Below are positions 43,826-52,566 of a stretch of DNA of 64,000 bases, one piece after another. The position numbers and the translations under genes are program-made. The stretch is from positions 124,001-188,000 of the forward strand of contig CANNFE010000006.1 in assembly GCA_947503775.1 (NCBI GenBank), written 5' to 3'. This DNA comes from an uncultured Paracoccaceae bacterium (GTDB lineage: Bacteria; Pseudomonadota; Alphaproteobacteria; Rhodobacterales; Rhodobacteraceae). Within the stretch, counting starts at the first letter, position 1, and every line of letters begins with the position of its first letter. Under the pieces are notes generated by a model. It was not told where the DNA came from. It worked only from the letters and a program-made list of their open reading frames with translations, and did not search any database.

Positions 43826-44782
43826 CTAGCTGTCGCCTTCGCCCGTCAGCTCGCGGGCGATCACCCGCGCGACCGGTTCGGCCTCGGCCACGGTCATGCC
43901 CGGGCGCATGCGCGGATCGTAGAGCATCTGGAGAAGCTGCTCGTCATGGCTCGTCAATCGGGCGAATTCCTCGTCGTCGTTAAAGATCGATGGGCGGGCT
44001 TGCGGGCTGTCATTGGCAAGACCCATGCCCTGGGCCAATTCTTCCTGAATGCAGCCCTTTCGGATCAGCTCTGGATGTTCGGCGCGGACGATCGCGATCG
44101 CCTTGGAATAGGTCGAGGGTTCGGGACCGTTCGGGAAGGCGACCACCAGACAGAGGGTCGTTCGGGGCAGAGAGACGATTTCGCGCACGACCGTTTCGCT
44201 GATCCCGGGCGCCAGACGGCGCAGACGCGGGGCGATGGCCTGGCGCGACGTCTCGTCGAGGATGAGGACATGAAAATTCGCAGCCGCCGGGGCGACCGAT
44301 ACGGGATGCTTGGTCAGCCGAGCGAGACGAACCGCGAAACGGGCGACAAAGGCACTGTCTTCCGCGCGCTGGGCCGCCGGAACGGCAGCGCCATATTCGA
44401 TGCCGATCCGAACGGGCTGCGTCCAGCGGCGTAGAACGCTCTCGGTCGCTTCGGGGACGAGGACATCCGCTTCGGTGCGGTATTCGTCGTAAAGCGCGAT
44501 CTGGATGAAGTTGCGGGCCAGCTCGCGCGCGGTATAGGGCGTGTCGGGGCCGCCGCCATCCTGACGCAAAAGGCCCTGAACGAGCAGGCCGTCCTGAAGC
44601 CGCTTGAAATAGATCTGCGCATCCTTGTCGAGCGTCGGAGGGGGCGGCTGGCGTGGCGAGGGGGGCGGTGCGGGCTGCGAGGCCGGCGGCTTGGGATCCG
44701 CCGGTGGGGCCGGCGCGATCAGATCGCAGGCGGCAAGGCCCGCGATCATCGCGAGGGAGAAAAAGACGCGGGCCTTGGGCAA
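43826..44782 (-). CDS. DUF2927 lipoprotein
   Basis: The 318-residue protein starts with a lipoprotein signal (PKARVFFSLAMIAGLAAC, lipobox LAAC). A Pro-rich linker follows, then a globular domain containing YTARELARNFIQIALYDEY and, later, LCLVVAFPNGPEPSTYSKAI, which fits DUF2927. It would be anchored in a membrane on the periplasmic side. The start is TTG at 44782, four bases after the telA stop; no ATG gives a complete signal peptide. It is the last gene of the operon. No molecular role is known. Confidence 0.7.
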   Translation of the reverse strand: MPKARVFFSLAMIAGLAACDLIAPAPPADPKPPASQPAPPPSPRQPPPPTLDKDAQIYFKRLQDGLLVQGLLRQDGGGPDTPYTARELARNFIQIALYDEYRTEADVLVPEATESVLRRWTQPVRIGIEYGAAVPAAQRAEDSAFVARFAVRLARLTKHPVSVAPAAANFHVLILDETSRQAIAPRLRRLAPGISETVVREIVSLPRTTLCLVVAFPNGPEPSTYSKAIAIVRAEHPELIRKGCIQEELAQGMGLANDSPQARPSIFNDDEEFARLTSHDEQLLQMLYDPRMRPGMTVAEAEPVARVIARELTGEGDS

Positions 44783-44786
44783 GGGA

Positions 44787-45977
44787 TCAGACCGACCTGC
44801 CAGCCGTATCGCCGATCCCGTCCTTGCGGGCCTTGGCCGAGGCGAGCGTTTCCTTGAGCTCGTGCTCCATCTTCTGAAGCTCCTCTTCGGCGGCGGCGCG
44901 CTTGGCCTTACCTTCGTCGGCGATCTGCAGGCTTTCGTTGATCGTCGCGATCAGATCGGAATTGGCCTGTTTGACGGCCTCGATGTCGAAGACGCCGCGC
45001 TCCATCTCTTCGCGGATGATCTTGTTGCTGTCGCGCAGGTTCTTGGCATTGGCCGTCAAAAGCTCGTTCGTCAGATCGTTGGCGTCGCGCACCGCGGCGG
45101 CGGCATCGGCGGAACGCTGGATCGTGACCGCCTGGGCCAGTTGCGTTTCCCAAAGCGGAACGGTGTTGACGAGGGTCGAATTGATCTTGGTGACGAGCGA
45201 TTTGTCGTTTTCCTGAACCAGCCGGATCGAGGGCAGCGATTGCATCGTGACCTGCCGCGTCAGCTTGAGATCGTGAACGCGCCGCTCCAGATCGTCGCGT
45301 GCGGCGCGCAGATCGCGCAGCTCCTGCGCCTCCATGACGGCCTGGTCTTCGGGAGCGGCATCGACTTCTTTTTCCTTGGCGGGGATGAGCGTGCCGTCGA
45401 GCTCCTTCAGCTTTGCCTCGCCGGCCGCGATGTAAAGCGCCAGCTCGTCATAGAAGGCGAGGGTCTTTTCATAAAGCTGATCGAGCGATTCGATATCCTT
45501 GAGCAGGACATGTTCGTGCTTGAGCAGATCGTCGGTGATTCGGTCGATCTGGCCCTGCACATCCTCGAACCGGGCCATGAACTCGGCCACCGGTTTGGAT
45601 TTGCCGAGCAGTTTTTCCCACCAGGAGCGCTTGCGGTTGGGATCCAGTTCTTCGACCGAGAAGCCGCGGATGGTCGACACGATATCGCGCAGGGAATTGC
45701 CCGCCGGGCCGACATCCTTGTTCTTGACGTCTGTCAGCATTGCCTGGCTGATTTGTTGCAATTCGGCCTGGGCGGCGGAGCCGAAGGAGACGATGGAATT
45801 CGTCTGGCTCATGTCGAGCTCGTCCATGCGGCGGCGGATCTCGGCGCTGGCGGCCGGATCGGCCTCGTCCAGCGTGACGATGTCCTGCGCGGGGGCCGGT
45901 TCGGGCAGCGTCACGGCGGCGATCTTGGTGACGGTTTCAGTCTCGGCCTCGGCCTGCTGACGGACGGTGTCGGACAT
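44787..45977 (-). CDS. telA: Toxic anion resistance protein, TelA family
   Basis: The 396-residue, largely helical protein has the TelA/KlaA pattern: MSQTNSIVSFGSAAQAELQQ, SVEELDPNRKRSWWEKLLGK, and the C-terminal LWETQLAQAVTIQRSADAAA with ANDLTNELLTANAKNLRDSN. It has no membrane segment. TelA proteins are linked to resistance to tellurite, colicins and some antibiotics, probably through membrane stress handling. It lies three bases after the XpaC-type gene, the typical partner. Confidence 0.9.
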   Translation of the reverse strand: MSDTVRQQAEAETETVTKIAAVTLPEPAPAQDIVTLDEADPAASAEIRRRMDELDMSQTNSIVSFGSAAQAELQQISQAMLTDVKNKDVGPAGNSLRDIVSTIRGFSVEELDPNRKRSWWEKLLGKSKPVAEFMARFEDVQGQIDRITDDLLKHEHVLLKDIESLDQLYEKTLAFYDELALYIAAGEAKLKELDGTLIPAKEKEVDAAPEDQAVMEAQELRDLRAARDDLERRVHDLKLTRQVTMQSLPSIRLVQENDKSLVTKINSTLVNTVPLWETQLAQAVTIQRSADAAAAVRDANDLTNELLTANAKNLRDSNKIIREEMERGVFDIEAVKQANSDLIATINESLQIADEGKAKRAAAEEELQKMEHELKETLASAKARKDGIGDTAGRSV

Positions 45978-45980
45978 GGC

Positions 45981-46868
45981 TCAATTCTCCTGATTGCGGG
46001 CGAGCGCCCCTTCGCGCTGCAGGCGGTCGCGCAGCACCTTAATCTCGATATCCATATCGCTGCGATCATCAAGCAGCATCTTTTCGGTCCTTTGGGCGAA
46101 ATTCCCCTCAAGATCGTCGAGCAGCGTCTCGTAGTCGGCGCGCGCCTCCTTGTCCTTGGTGCGCGCGTAAAGCTGCGCGAACTTGGCGGAGGCATCGCGC
46201 GCGCCCAGAAGGTAAACGCCGAGGAACTTGCGCGCGCCGGACAGATCACGGGGATCTTCCTCGACCGTGCGGATCATCTTGCGGGCGGCGGCCTGAAAGC
46301 GGGCGACGCGTTCGGTCAGGCGGCGGTCGCGCAGCGCTTCGATCGCGGCGCGCATCTGATCGAGATGCGCCTCGGCTTCGTCCACGACCTTGGCGACGCG
46401 GTCCTGCTGGAAGGTGTCGACCCCCTCGATCCGCTTGTTGCGCAGGGGGTCGAGACCGAAAGCGGCGGTATGCAGGCCGCCTGCGGCGAGCCCGTAAAGG
46501 ATCGATCCGACGATCCCGGCCTCCTTGCTATAAGCGGCGAGCGCGATGCCAAGACCCGTGAGCACGGAGGCGAAGATCTTGCGCGGAATGGCCGGGCGGC
46601 GGGCCACGGCGCGGGCGTTGTATTCCGCCTCTGCGCGCAGGCCATCGCGGACAAGCCAGGCGGCCAGCGTCAGGATCCCGCCTGCGGCGAGGCCTGTGGC
46701 AAGCGAGACGGGGCCGTCTGTCAGCGAGGTGAAGACGATGGCGACAGCAGGCAGGAACAGCAGATTGGTGCGCGCGCCCGCCGGATCGACGCCGCGGTCG
46801 AATTGCGGCGCGGCCTGGCCGGTCTCTTCGCTGCCGGGGGAGAATTTGCCACCGTAGCGCCGCGCCAT
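45981..46868 (-). CDS. XpaC-type (5-bromo-4-chloroindolyl phosphate hydrolysis) membrane protein
   Basis: The 295-residue protein has a soluble N-terminal tail, about four membrane segments between residues 35 and 135 (LLFLPAVAIVFTSLTDGPVS, LATGLAAGGILTLAAWLV, FASVLTGLGIALAAYSKEAG), and a long helical C-terminal part. This matches the XpaC family, which is nearly always encoded next to TelA. The name comes from a phenotype and not from a proven enzyme activity. It overlaps the small membrane protein gene by one base (TGATG). Confidence 0.8.
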   Translation of the reverse strand: MARRYGGKFSPGSEETGQAAPQFDRGVDPAGARTNLLFLPAVAIVFTSLTDGPVSLATGLAAGGILTLAAWLVRDGLRAEAEYNARAVARRPAIPRKIFASVLTGLGIALAAYSKEAGIVGSILYGLAAGGLHTAAFGLDPLRNKRIEGVDTFQQDRVAKVVDEAEAHLDQMRAAIEALRDRRLTERVARFQAAARKMIRTVEEDPRDLSGARKFLGVYLLGARDASAKFAQLYARTKDKEARADYETLLDDLEGNFAQRTEKMLLDDRSDMDIEIKVLRDRLQREGALARNQEN

Positions 46869-47062
46869 CAGAGCCCTCCAAGCAGCCCGGTGGTCAGGCC
46901 CATCATCAAAAGAAACAGTGCCAGATAAGCAATCTTGCGGAACTGACTCGACATGGGCCCCCCTTGCGATGCGTCGACAACCGGGCGCAGTGCCGACGCG
47001 ATCATCGTGACTGTAGCGGCGATAAGACAGATCGCCAGCAGAAACAGGATAAGTCGTGCCAT
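46868..47062 (-). CDS. Small two-segment membrane protein at the head of the XpaC-TelA operon
   Basis: The 64-residue protein has two hydrophobic segments (about 3-25, LILFLLAICLIAATVTMIAS, and 44-63, KIAYLALFLLMMGLTTGLLG) with a short polar turn between. Its stop overlaps the ATG of the XpaC-type gene (TGATG), and it appears to be the first gene of the operon. I do not recognise a named family. Confidence 0.65.
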   Translation of the reverse strand: MARLILFLLAICLIAATVTMIASALRPVVDASQGGPMSSQFRKIAYLALFLLMMGLTTGLLGGL

Positions 47063-47142
47063 AGTGCCCCTTTCGCCCTTCTACTTAGAGGCATCTTTCG
47101 TGTTTTACGAGTGCGGGTCAGGTTTTCCGGAAGAGGGGCCGC

Positions 47143-47922
47143 CTAGCGGCGGCGGCGCTGCACTTTGGGCTTGCCCGGGGAAGGCGGCGGCGGGCCGAGG
47201 CCGAGTTGATCGCGAACGATGCGCTGGCGCACTTCCTCGACCGCGCCGCTGCGCAGTTTGCCTAGCTGGAAGGGCCCGTAGCTGATGCGGATGAGGCGGT
47301 TCACGGTGACGCCGAGCGCCTCCATCGTGCGGCGGATCTCGCGGTTCTTGCCTTCGCGCAGGCCGATCGTGAGCCAGGCATTGGCGCCCTGCTGGCGGTC
47401 GAAGCTGGCCTGCATCGGCTGATAGTCGGTGCCGTCGATGGTGAGGCCGCCGCGCAGATCGTCTAGCTTGGCCTCGCTCAGGCTGCCCTTGATGCGGACG
47501 CGGTAGCGGCGCAGCCAGCCGGTGGCGGGCAGCTCCATCTTGCGTTTGAGCGCGCCGTCATTGGTCAAAAGGAGGAGGCCCTCGGAGTTGAGATCGAGGC
47601 GGCCGACGCTCATGACGCGGGGCATCTCCTTGGGGAGGGCATCGAAGACCGTCTCGCGGCCCTGCTCGTCGCGTTCGGTGGTCACGAGGCCTGCGGGTTT
47701 GTGGTAAAGCCAGATGCGCGGGGCGTCGGGCGTTTTCAGCGGAGCGCCGTCGACGAGGATCTTGTCGGTGCCCGTCACGTTGAGCGCGGGGCTGTCGATC
47801 AGCTTGCCGTTCACGCGGATGCGGCCCGCCTCGATCATACGCTCGGCCTCGCGGCGCGAGGCGATACCGGCGCGGCTGAGCACTTTGGCGATGCGGTCTC
47901 CGGGTGGGGGCGTGTCGGTCAT
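47143..47922 (-). CDS. rluB: 23S rRNA pseudouridine synthase, RluB/RsuA family
   Basis: The 259-residue protein has an N-terminal S4 RNA-binding domain (IAKVLSRAGIASRREAERMI) and a catalytic domain with the motif GRLDLNSEGLLLLTNDG, whose Asp is the catalytic residue. A basic, Pro-rich tail (GKPKVQRRRR) ends the protein. It isomerises uridine in ribosomal RNA. ATG 47922 is chosen as the start of the S4 domain; a longer frame would run into tadA. It is divergent from tadA with 74 bases between them. Confidence 0.9.
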   Translation of the reverse strand: MTDTPPPGDRIAKVLSRAGIASRREAERMIEAGRIRVNGKLIDSPALNVTGTDKILVDGAPLKTPDAPRIWLYHKPAGLVTTERDEQGRETVFDALPKEMPRVMSVGRLDLNSEGLLLLTNDGALKRKMELPATGWLRRYRVRIKGSLSEAKLDDLRGGLTIDGTDYQPMQASFDRQQGANAWLTIGLREGKNREIRRTMEALGVTVNRLIRISYGPFQLGKLRSGAVEEVRQRIVRDQLGLGPPPPSPGKPKVQRRRR

Positions 47923-47996
47923 GGTGCGGGGGTAGTCTGCCCGGGCGCGTGCTGCAAGCGGTGGCGCTTTGCCGGGCATGCGGGCATGAAGGGCCG

Positions 47997-48446
47997 ATGA
48001 GTTTTCGCAGCGACATGCAGATCGCACTGGACGAGGCGCGGGCGGCGGCCAAGCGCGGAGAGGTGCCGGTGGGCGCGGTCCTTGCCGATCCGTCCGGGCG
48101 GATCGTGGCGCAGGCCGGCAACCGGACGCGGGAGCTGAACGATCCGACCGCCCATGCCGAGATTCTGGTTTTGCGCGCGGCCTGCGCCGAAGCAGGGAGC
48201 GAACGTCTGCCGGGCTATGTGCTGACGGTCACGCTGGAGCCTTGCGCGATGTGCGCGGCGGCCATCGCGGCGGCGCGGATCGGGCGGCTGATCTATGGGG
48301 CGTCCGATCCCAAATCGGGGGGCGTGGCGCATGGGGCGCGGATTTTCGAGCAGCCGCAGAGCCATCACCGGCCCGAAGTTATCGACGGGATCGCGGCAGA
48401 GGAGGCTGAGGCGCTTTTGAAGGGGTTCTTTGCTTATAAGCGATGA
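47997..48446 (+). CDS. tadA: tRNA-specific adenosine deaminase
   Basis: The 149-residue protein has the cytidine-deaminase-type zinc site: HAE (His53, Glu55 in PTAHAEILVLR) and PCxxC (Cys83, Cys86 in LEPCAMCAAA). It converts A34 to inosine in tRNA-Arg. The start at ATG 47997 (MSFRSDMQIALDEARAA) matches relatives. It is divergent from rluB. Confidence 0.95.
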   Translation: MSFRSDMQIALDEARAAAKRGEVPVGAVLADPSGRIVAQAGNRTRELNDPTAHAEILVLRAACAEAGSERLPGYVLTVTLEPCAMCAAAIAAARIGRLIYGASDPKSGGVAHGARIFEQPQSHHRPEVIDGIAAEEAEALLKGFFAYKR

Positions 48447-48451
48447 GGGAG

Positions 48452-48518
48452 GGTCACGCCGAGGCCTGATCTTGCGTGACCGCTGGTTGAGGGAGAGGTC
48501 CCGGATCAAGTCCGGGAC
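48452..48518. terminator. Two hairpins between convergent tadA and metallo-hydrolase genes
   Basis: The first stem pairs ggtcacgc (48452-48459) with gcgtgacc (48474-48481). The second pairs gtcccgga (48498-48505) with tccgggac (48511-48518) around tcaag. The latter unit resembles a palindrome that is common between genes in alphaproteobacteria. Neither has a T run. They probably form the mutual transcript ends of the two convergent genes. Confidence 0.5.
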
Positions 48519-48527
48519 GGCGAGGCA

Positions 48528-49217
48528 CTAGATTTCGATAGGTGCAAGAACCTGGGGTTCGATGACGTCGATGTCGGGAAGCGCGTCGACAAGCGGCTGG
48601 GCGCTTTGGGCGAGAAGCGGGAACGTCTTGTAGTGGCAGGGGATGACCGTCTTGAAATTGAAGTACTTCTTTGCGGCGAAGGCGGCGCCGGCCATGTCCA
48701 TCGTGAAATGCCCGCCGCAGCACAGGATGCCGATATCGGGCGCGTACCGTTCTGCGATGACGCCCATATCCGCCATGACATCGGTATCGCCCGAGATATA
48801 GATCGTGTGGCCTTCGCCGCGCAGGATGAAGCCTGCGGGATCGCCTGCCGGAAGCAGGCGTCCGTCAAGCTCGATCGTCGAGGAATGCGCGGCGCGGACC
48901 ATCGTGACCGTTGTCGCGCCGATCGCAACCGTGCCGCCGAAGTTGAAGCCGGTTGTCTGAAAGCCGCGATGCTCGAGGATGCCGGCCAGTTCGACCATCG
49001 CGTAAAGGTGGGCGCCGGTGTCTTTGACGATCCCCTCGATATCGGCGGCGTGGTCGAAATGGCCATGGGTCAGCAGGATGGCGCTCGCATCCGCAATCGC
49101 CTCGGACCGCTTGTCATCGGGAAAGGTCGGATTGCCGCCAAGCCAGGGGTCCACGAGGAGCACCTGATCCTCGATCTCGATACGAAAGCCGGAATGGCCG
49201 AGCCAGATGATCTGCAT
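48528..49217 (-). CDS. UPF0173-type metal-dependent hydrolase (metallo-beta-lactamase fold)
   Basis: The 229-residue protein has the metallo-beta-lactamase signature THGHFDHAADI (HxHxDH) near residue 51, plus LGHSGFRIEIEDQVLLVDPW at the start, SGDTDV, and a late PCHYKTFPLL His. It is a cytoplasmic hydrolase of the UPF0173 group with unknown substrate. It stands alone, convergent with tadA and divergent from the ceramidase-like gene. Confidence 0.88.
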   Translation of the reverse strand: MQIIWLGHSGFRIEIEDQVLLVDPWLGGNPTFPDDKRSEAIADASAILLTHGHFDHAADIEGIVKDTGAHLYAMVELAGILEHRGFQTTGFNFGGTVAIGATTVTMVRAAHSSTIELDGRLLPAGDPAGFILRGEGHTIYISGDTDVMADMGVIAERYAPDIGILCCGGHFTMDMAGAAFAAKKYFNFKTVIPCHYKTFPLLAQSAQPLVDALPDIDVIEPQVLAPIEI

Positions 49218-49323
49218 GGGTCCTCCGCTGGGTTTGTCGCCTCTTTACCATGGCGCGGGCGCGCAGGGCCAGCGCTGCCTACGGCCGCTTGCGCTTGGCC
49301 GCGCGGTGGATAACGTGCCGCCC

Positions 49324-49983
49324 ATGGAAGAATTGATGCGTCAGGTCGACGGCTATTGCGAGCGGGTGGATTTCACCTTTTGGAGCGAGCCGGTCAATGC
49401 GGTCACGAATGCCGCCTTCATCATCGCGGCGATCTGGATGTGGCGCCGGACGGCCGGATTGCTTTGGGGGCGCATTCTGTGCGTCGTTCTGTTTGCGATC
49501 GGGGTCGGGAGTTTCCTCTTTCACACCCATGCGACACTCTGGGCGGCGCTGGCCGACACGATCCCGATCGGGATCTTCATCCTTGTCTATCTTTTCCTTG
49601 TCCATTGGCATGTGCTGAACCTGAAGGTGTGGCAGGCGCTGATCGCGGTTTTTCTGTTCTTTCCCTATGCCGCGGCCGTAGTCTGGGCCGCGAACCAGAA
49701 CGGGTTCTTTGCGATTTCGAATTTCTACTGGACGGTGCCGATCCTGCTCTTTGTTTATGGGATCGGGCTTTGGCGGAGAGATCTTGCGACCGCTCAGGGC
49801 TTTATCGTCGGGGGCGCGATCCTGACGCTGTCGATTACGCTTCGGTCCATCGACGAGCTTGCCTGCGATATGCTGCCGATGGGCACGCATTACTGGTGGC
49901 ATCTGCTCAACGGGCTGATGCTGGGGATCATGATCGAGGTTTACCGCCGTCACAGGCTTGCGGCAGGCGAGGCGCGGGGGTAG
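49324..49983 (+). CDS. Ceramidase-family (alkaline ceramidase-like) membrane protein
   Basis: The 219-residue protein has seven predicted membrane segments. It carries a conserved early motif (CERVDFTFWSEPVNAVTNAA), then SFLFHTHATLWAALADTIPI with His and Asp, and a late HYWWHLLNGLMLG with the paired His residues of the ceramidase (CREST-type) superfamily. These residues form a zinc site in characterised alkaline ceramidases. Its true substrate in bacteria is unknown; it may hydrolyse an amide lipid. ATG 49324 is the most conserved start; the ribosome site is weak, and GTG 49315 is an alternative. Confidence 0.78.
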   Translation: MEELMRQVDGYCERVDFTFWSEPVNAVTNAAFIIAAIWMWRRTAGLLWGRILCVVLFAIGVGSFLFHTHATLWAALADTIPIGIFILVYLFLVHWHVLNLKVWQALIAVFLFFPYAAAVVWAANQNGFFAISNFYWTVPILLFVYGIGLWRRDLATAQGFIVGGAILTLSITLRSIDELACDMLPMGTHYWWHLLNGLMLGIMIEVYRRHRLAAGEARG

Positions 49984-50016
49984 ATCGGGCGCCGCAGTCC
50001 CGCCGAAGGAGCGCCC

Positions 50017-50304
50017 ATGTCCATCGATACCGAAACGGCCCGCCGCGTGGCCAAGCTGGCCCGGATCCGGGTCGAGGACGAGGATCTGCCTGCGCTGGCG
50101 GGTGAATTCTCGGCCATTCTCGAGTTCATCGAGCAGCTTGAGGAAGTGGATGTCGAGGGGGTCGAGCCGATGACGTCGGTGACGCCGCAGCGGCTCAAGC
50201 GGCGCGAGGATGTGGTGACGGATGGCGGTCAGCAAGCTGCGGTTCTGGCCAATGCGCCCGATGCGCGGGAAGGGTTCTTTGCGGTGCCGAAGGTGGTGGA
50301 ATGA
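50017..50304 (+). CDS. gatC: Asp/Glu-tRNA amidotransferase subunit C
   Basis: The 95-residue protein has the GatC pattern ([46 protein letters not shown]-type segment [10 protein letters not shown]). It stabilises the GatAB amidotransferase that corrects Glu-tRNA-Gln and Asp-tRNA-Asn. AAGGAG lies before the ATG, and the stop overlaps gatA (ATGA). gatB is not adjacent. Confidence 0.93.
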   Translation: MSIDTETARRVAKLARIRVEDEDLPALAGEFSAILEFIEQLEEVDVEGVEPMTSVTPQRLKRREDVVTDGGQQAAVLANAPDAREGFFAVPKVVE

Positions 50305-51785
50305 GCGATCTGACGGATCTGACGATTGCCGAAGCGCGGGGCAAGCTGCGCGCGGGGGATCTGAGCGCGGGCGAGTTGACCGAGGCCTGCCTTGAGGCGG
50401 TTGAAGGGTCAGGCAAGCTGAACGCGTTCGTGCACAAAACGCCTGAGATTGCGCGCGAGCAGGCGGCGGCAGCCGATGCGCGGCTGAAGGCCGGGGCTGC
50501 GCCGGATCTGTGCGGGATCCCGCTGGGGATCAAGGATCTCTTTTGCACCAAGGGGGTCGCCAGTCAGGCGGGATCGGCGATCCTAAACGGGTTCAAGCCG
50601 GAATATGAAAGCACCGTGACACGCCAGCTCTTCGAGGCGGGCGCGGTGATGCTGGGCAAGCTGAACATGGACGAGTTCGCCATGGGCTCCTCCAACGAGA
50701 CCTCGACCTATGGCAATGCGGTGAACCCTTGGCGCGCGGGCAATTCGGAGGCGGCGCTGACGCCGGGCGGATCGTCGGGTGGGTCGGCCTCTGCCGTGGC
50801 GGCGCGGCTGTGTCTGGGCGCGACGGGCACCGATACGGGCGGTTCGATCCGGCAGCCGGCGGCGTTTGTCGGGATCACAGGGCTGAAGCCGACCTATGGG
50901 CGGTGCTCGCGCTGGGGGATCGTGGCCTTTGCCTCGAGCCTCGATCAGGCGGGGCCGATGACCAAGGATGTGCGCGATGCGGCGATCATGCTGGGCGCGA
51001 TGGCGGGGCATGATCCGATGGATTCGACCTCGGCCGATCTGGCGGTGCCGGATTTCGAGGCGGCCCTGACCGGCGACATCCGGGGCAAGATCGTAGGGAT
51101 CCCCAAGGAATACCGGATGGAGGGGATGCCGCAGGAGATCGAGGATCTGTGGACGCGCGGCAAGGAGATGCTGCGCGATGCGGGCGCGGAGTTGCGCGAT
51201 ATCTCGCTACCGCATACGAAATACGCGCTGCCCGCCTATTATGTGATCGCGCCTGCCGAAGCGTCGTCCAATCTGGCGCGCTATGATGGGGTGCGGTTCG
51301 GACATCGGGCCAAGCTGTCCCAAGGCGACGGGATCACCGAGATGTACGAAAAGACCCGCGCCGAGGGGTTCGGGGATGAGGTCAAGCGGCGGGTGATGGT
51401 CGGGACCTATGTGCTGTCGGCGGGTTTTTACGACGCCTATTACAATCGTGCGCGCAAGGTGCGCACGCTGATCAAGCGCGATTTCGAACAGGCATTCGAC
51501 AGTGGGATCGACACGATCCTGACGCCCGCGACGCCTTCGGCGGCGTTCGAGCTGGGGCAGACCTTTGACGATCCGGTGCAGATGTACCTCAACGATGTCT
51601 TTACGGTCACAGTCAATCTGGCAGGGCTGCCTGGGATCGCTGTGCCTGCGGGGCTTGATTCCAAAGGGCTTCCCCTTGGGCTGCAGCTGATCGGGCGTCC
51701 ATGGGAGGAGGGCGACCTGCTGAACACGGCTTATTGTCTTGAGCGATCCGCCGGTTTTGTGGAAAAGCCGTCACGCTGGTGGTAA
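50301..51785 (+). CDS. gatA: Asp/Glu-tRNA amidotransferase subunit A
   Basis: The 494-residue amidase-signature enzyme has its catalytic triad in place: Lys78 ([10 protein letters not shown]), the cis-Ser158 of [13 protein letters not shown], and nucleophile Ser182 in [12 protein letters not shown]. It releases ammonia from glutamine for transamidation of misacylated tRNA. It is coupled to gatC by ATGA. The length and all motifs are standard. Confidence 0.96.
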   Translation: MSDLTDLTIAEARGKLRAGDLSAGELTEACLEAVEGSGKLNAFVHKTPEIAREQAAAADARLKAGAAPDLCGIPLGIKDLFCTKGVASQAGSAILNGFKPEYESTVTRQLFEAGAVMLGKLNMDEFAMGSSNETSTYGNAVNPWRAGNSEAALTPGGSSGGSASAVAARLCLGATGTDTGGSIRQPAAFVGITGLKPTYGRCSRWGIVAFASSLDQAGPMTKDVRDAAIMLGAMAGHDPMDSTSADLAVPDFEAALTGDIRGKIVGIPKEYRMEGMPQEIEDLWTRGKEMLRDAGAELRDISLPHTKYALPAYYVIAPAEASSNLARYDGVRFGHRAKLSQGDGITEMYEKTRAEGFGDEVKRRVMVGTYVLSAGFYDAYYNRARKVRTLIKRDFEQAFDSGIDTILTPATPSAAFELGQTFDDPVQMYLNDVFTVTVNLAGLPGIAVPAGLDSKGLPLGLQLIGRPWEEGDLLNTAYCLERSAGFVEKPSRWW

Positions 51786-51840
51786 TCTCGATCAAATTGC
51801 CATGCGCGGCAGGTTGAACGGAAGCGGAGCAGGCGCGGTT

Positions 51841-52566
51841 ATGAAACAGATATTTGCGGTCAGTCTGGTGGCGTTGGTGCTTGCTGGATGCACGACCACC
51901 CCGGCGACCCGGTCCACGGGTGTGGGGTTTAACGACTATCAGGATTACGAAAGCCAGCGGCTGGCCCGCGAGGCGGAATTGCGGGGGCAGCGCGTGCGCG
52001 GGCCCCAGACGGTGCTGCCGTTGCCGGCGCCCGGATCGCCTGCGGGCGGCGCTGCGATTCCGTCGAGCGATCTGGCCGCGGCCGGGATCGGGGTGTCCGG
52101 CGGGGCCGACCGGGATGCGCTGGGCGCAGGCCGGGGCCGGTCGACGGTGCAGGGCGATGTCGCCATCGCCTCGACCGGGATTTCGGATGAGCAGGATTTC
52201 GGCGCGGTCTCGAACCGCGAGACGATCGAGAGCGATGCGGACCGGCTTGCGCGGCAGGCGGCGGCCTACCGGGTGATCCAGCCGACCGCCGTGCCCGAGC
52301 GGCGCGGATCGGCGGGGCCGAATATCGTGGAATTCGCGGTCAGCACCAGCCATGCAAAGGGGCAGGCGGTCTATTCACGCTCGGCTTTATCGGGTGAGCG
52401 CAAACAGCAGCGGGCCTGCGCGGAGTATCTGTCGGCCGATCAGGCGCAGCGGGCGTTTCTGGCCGCTGGCGGTCCGGAGCGGGACCGGCTTGGGGTGGAT
52501 CCCGATGGGGATGGCTTCGCCTGCGCCTGGGATCCGGCGCCCTATCGGCGGGCTGTCTCGAACTGA
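51841..52566 (+). CDS. Lipoprotein with C-terminal excalibur-like calcium-binding motif
   Basis: The 241-residue protein begins with a lipoprotein signal (MKQIFAVSLVALVLAGC, lipobox LAGC). A low-complexity, polar middle follows. The C-terminal segment DPDGDGFACAWDPAPYRR fits the excalibur DxDxDGxxCE-type calcium motif. It is probably an outer-membrane or periplasmic lipoprotein. Its TGA stop overlaps a CTG that seems to be the start of the next gene (amidase), so the two may be coupled and share a cell-wall role. The middle part has no recognised domain. Confidence 0.68.
   Translation: MKQIFAVSLVALVLAGCTTTPATRSTGVGFNDYQDYESQRLAREAELRGQRVRGPQTVLPLPAPGSPAGGAAIPSSDLAAAGIGVSGGADRDALGAGRGRSTVQGDVAIASTGISDEQDFGAVSNRETIESDADRLARQAAAYRVIQPTAVPERRGSAGPNIVEFAVSTSHAKGQAVYSRSALSGERKQQRACAEYLSADQAQRAFLAAGGPERDRLGVDPDGDGFACAWDPAPYRRAVSN

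Noticed and set aside
44625..46928. A 767-codon open frame on the plus strand across telA and the XpaC-type gene
   Set aside because: Antisense shadow of two real genes; low-complexity Gly/Leu/Asp composition, no domain and no ribosome site.
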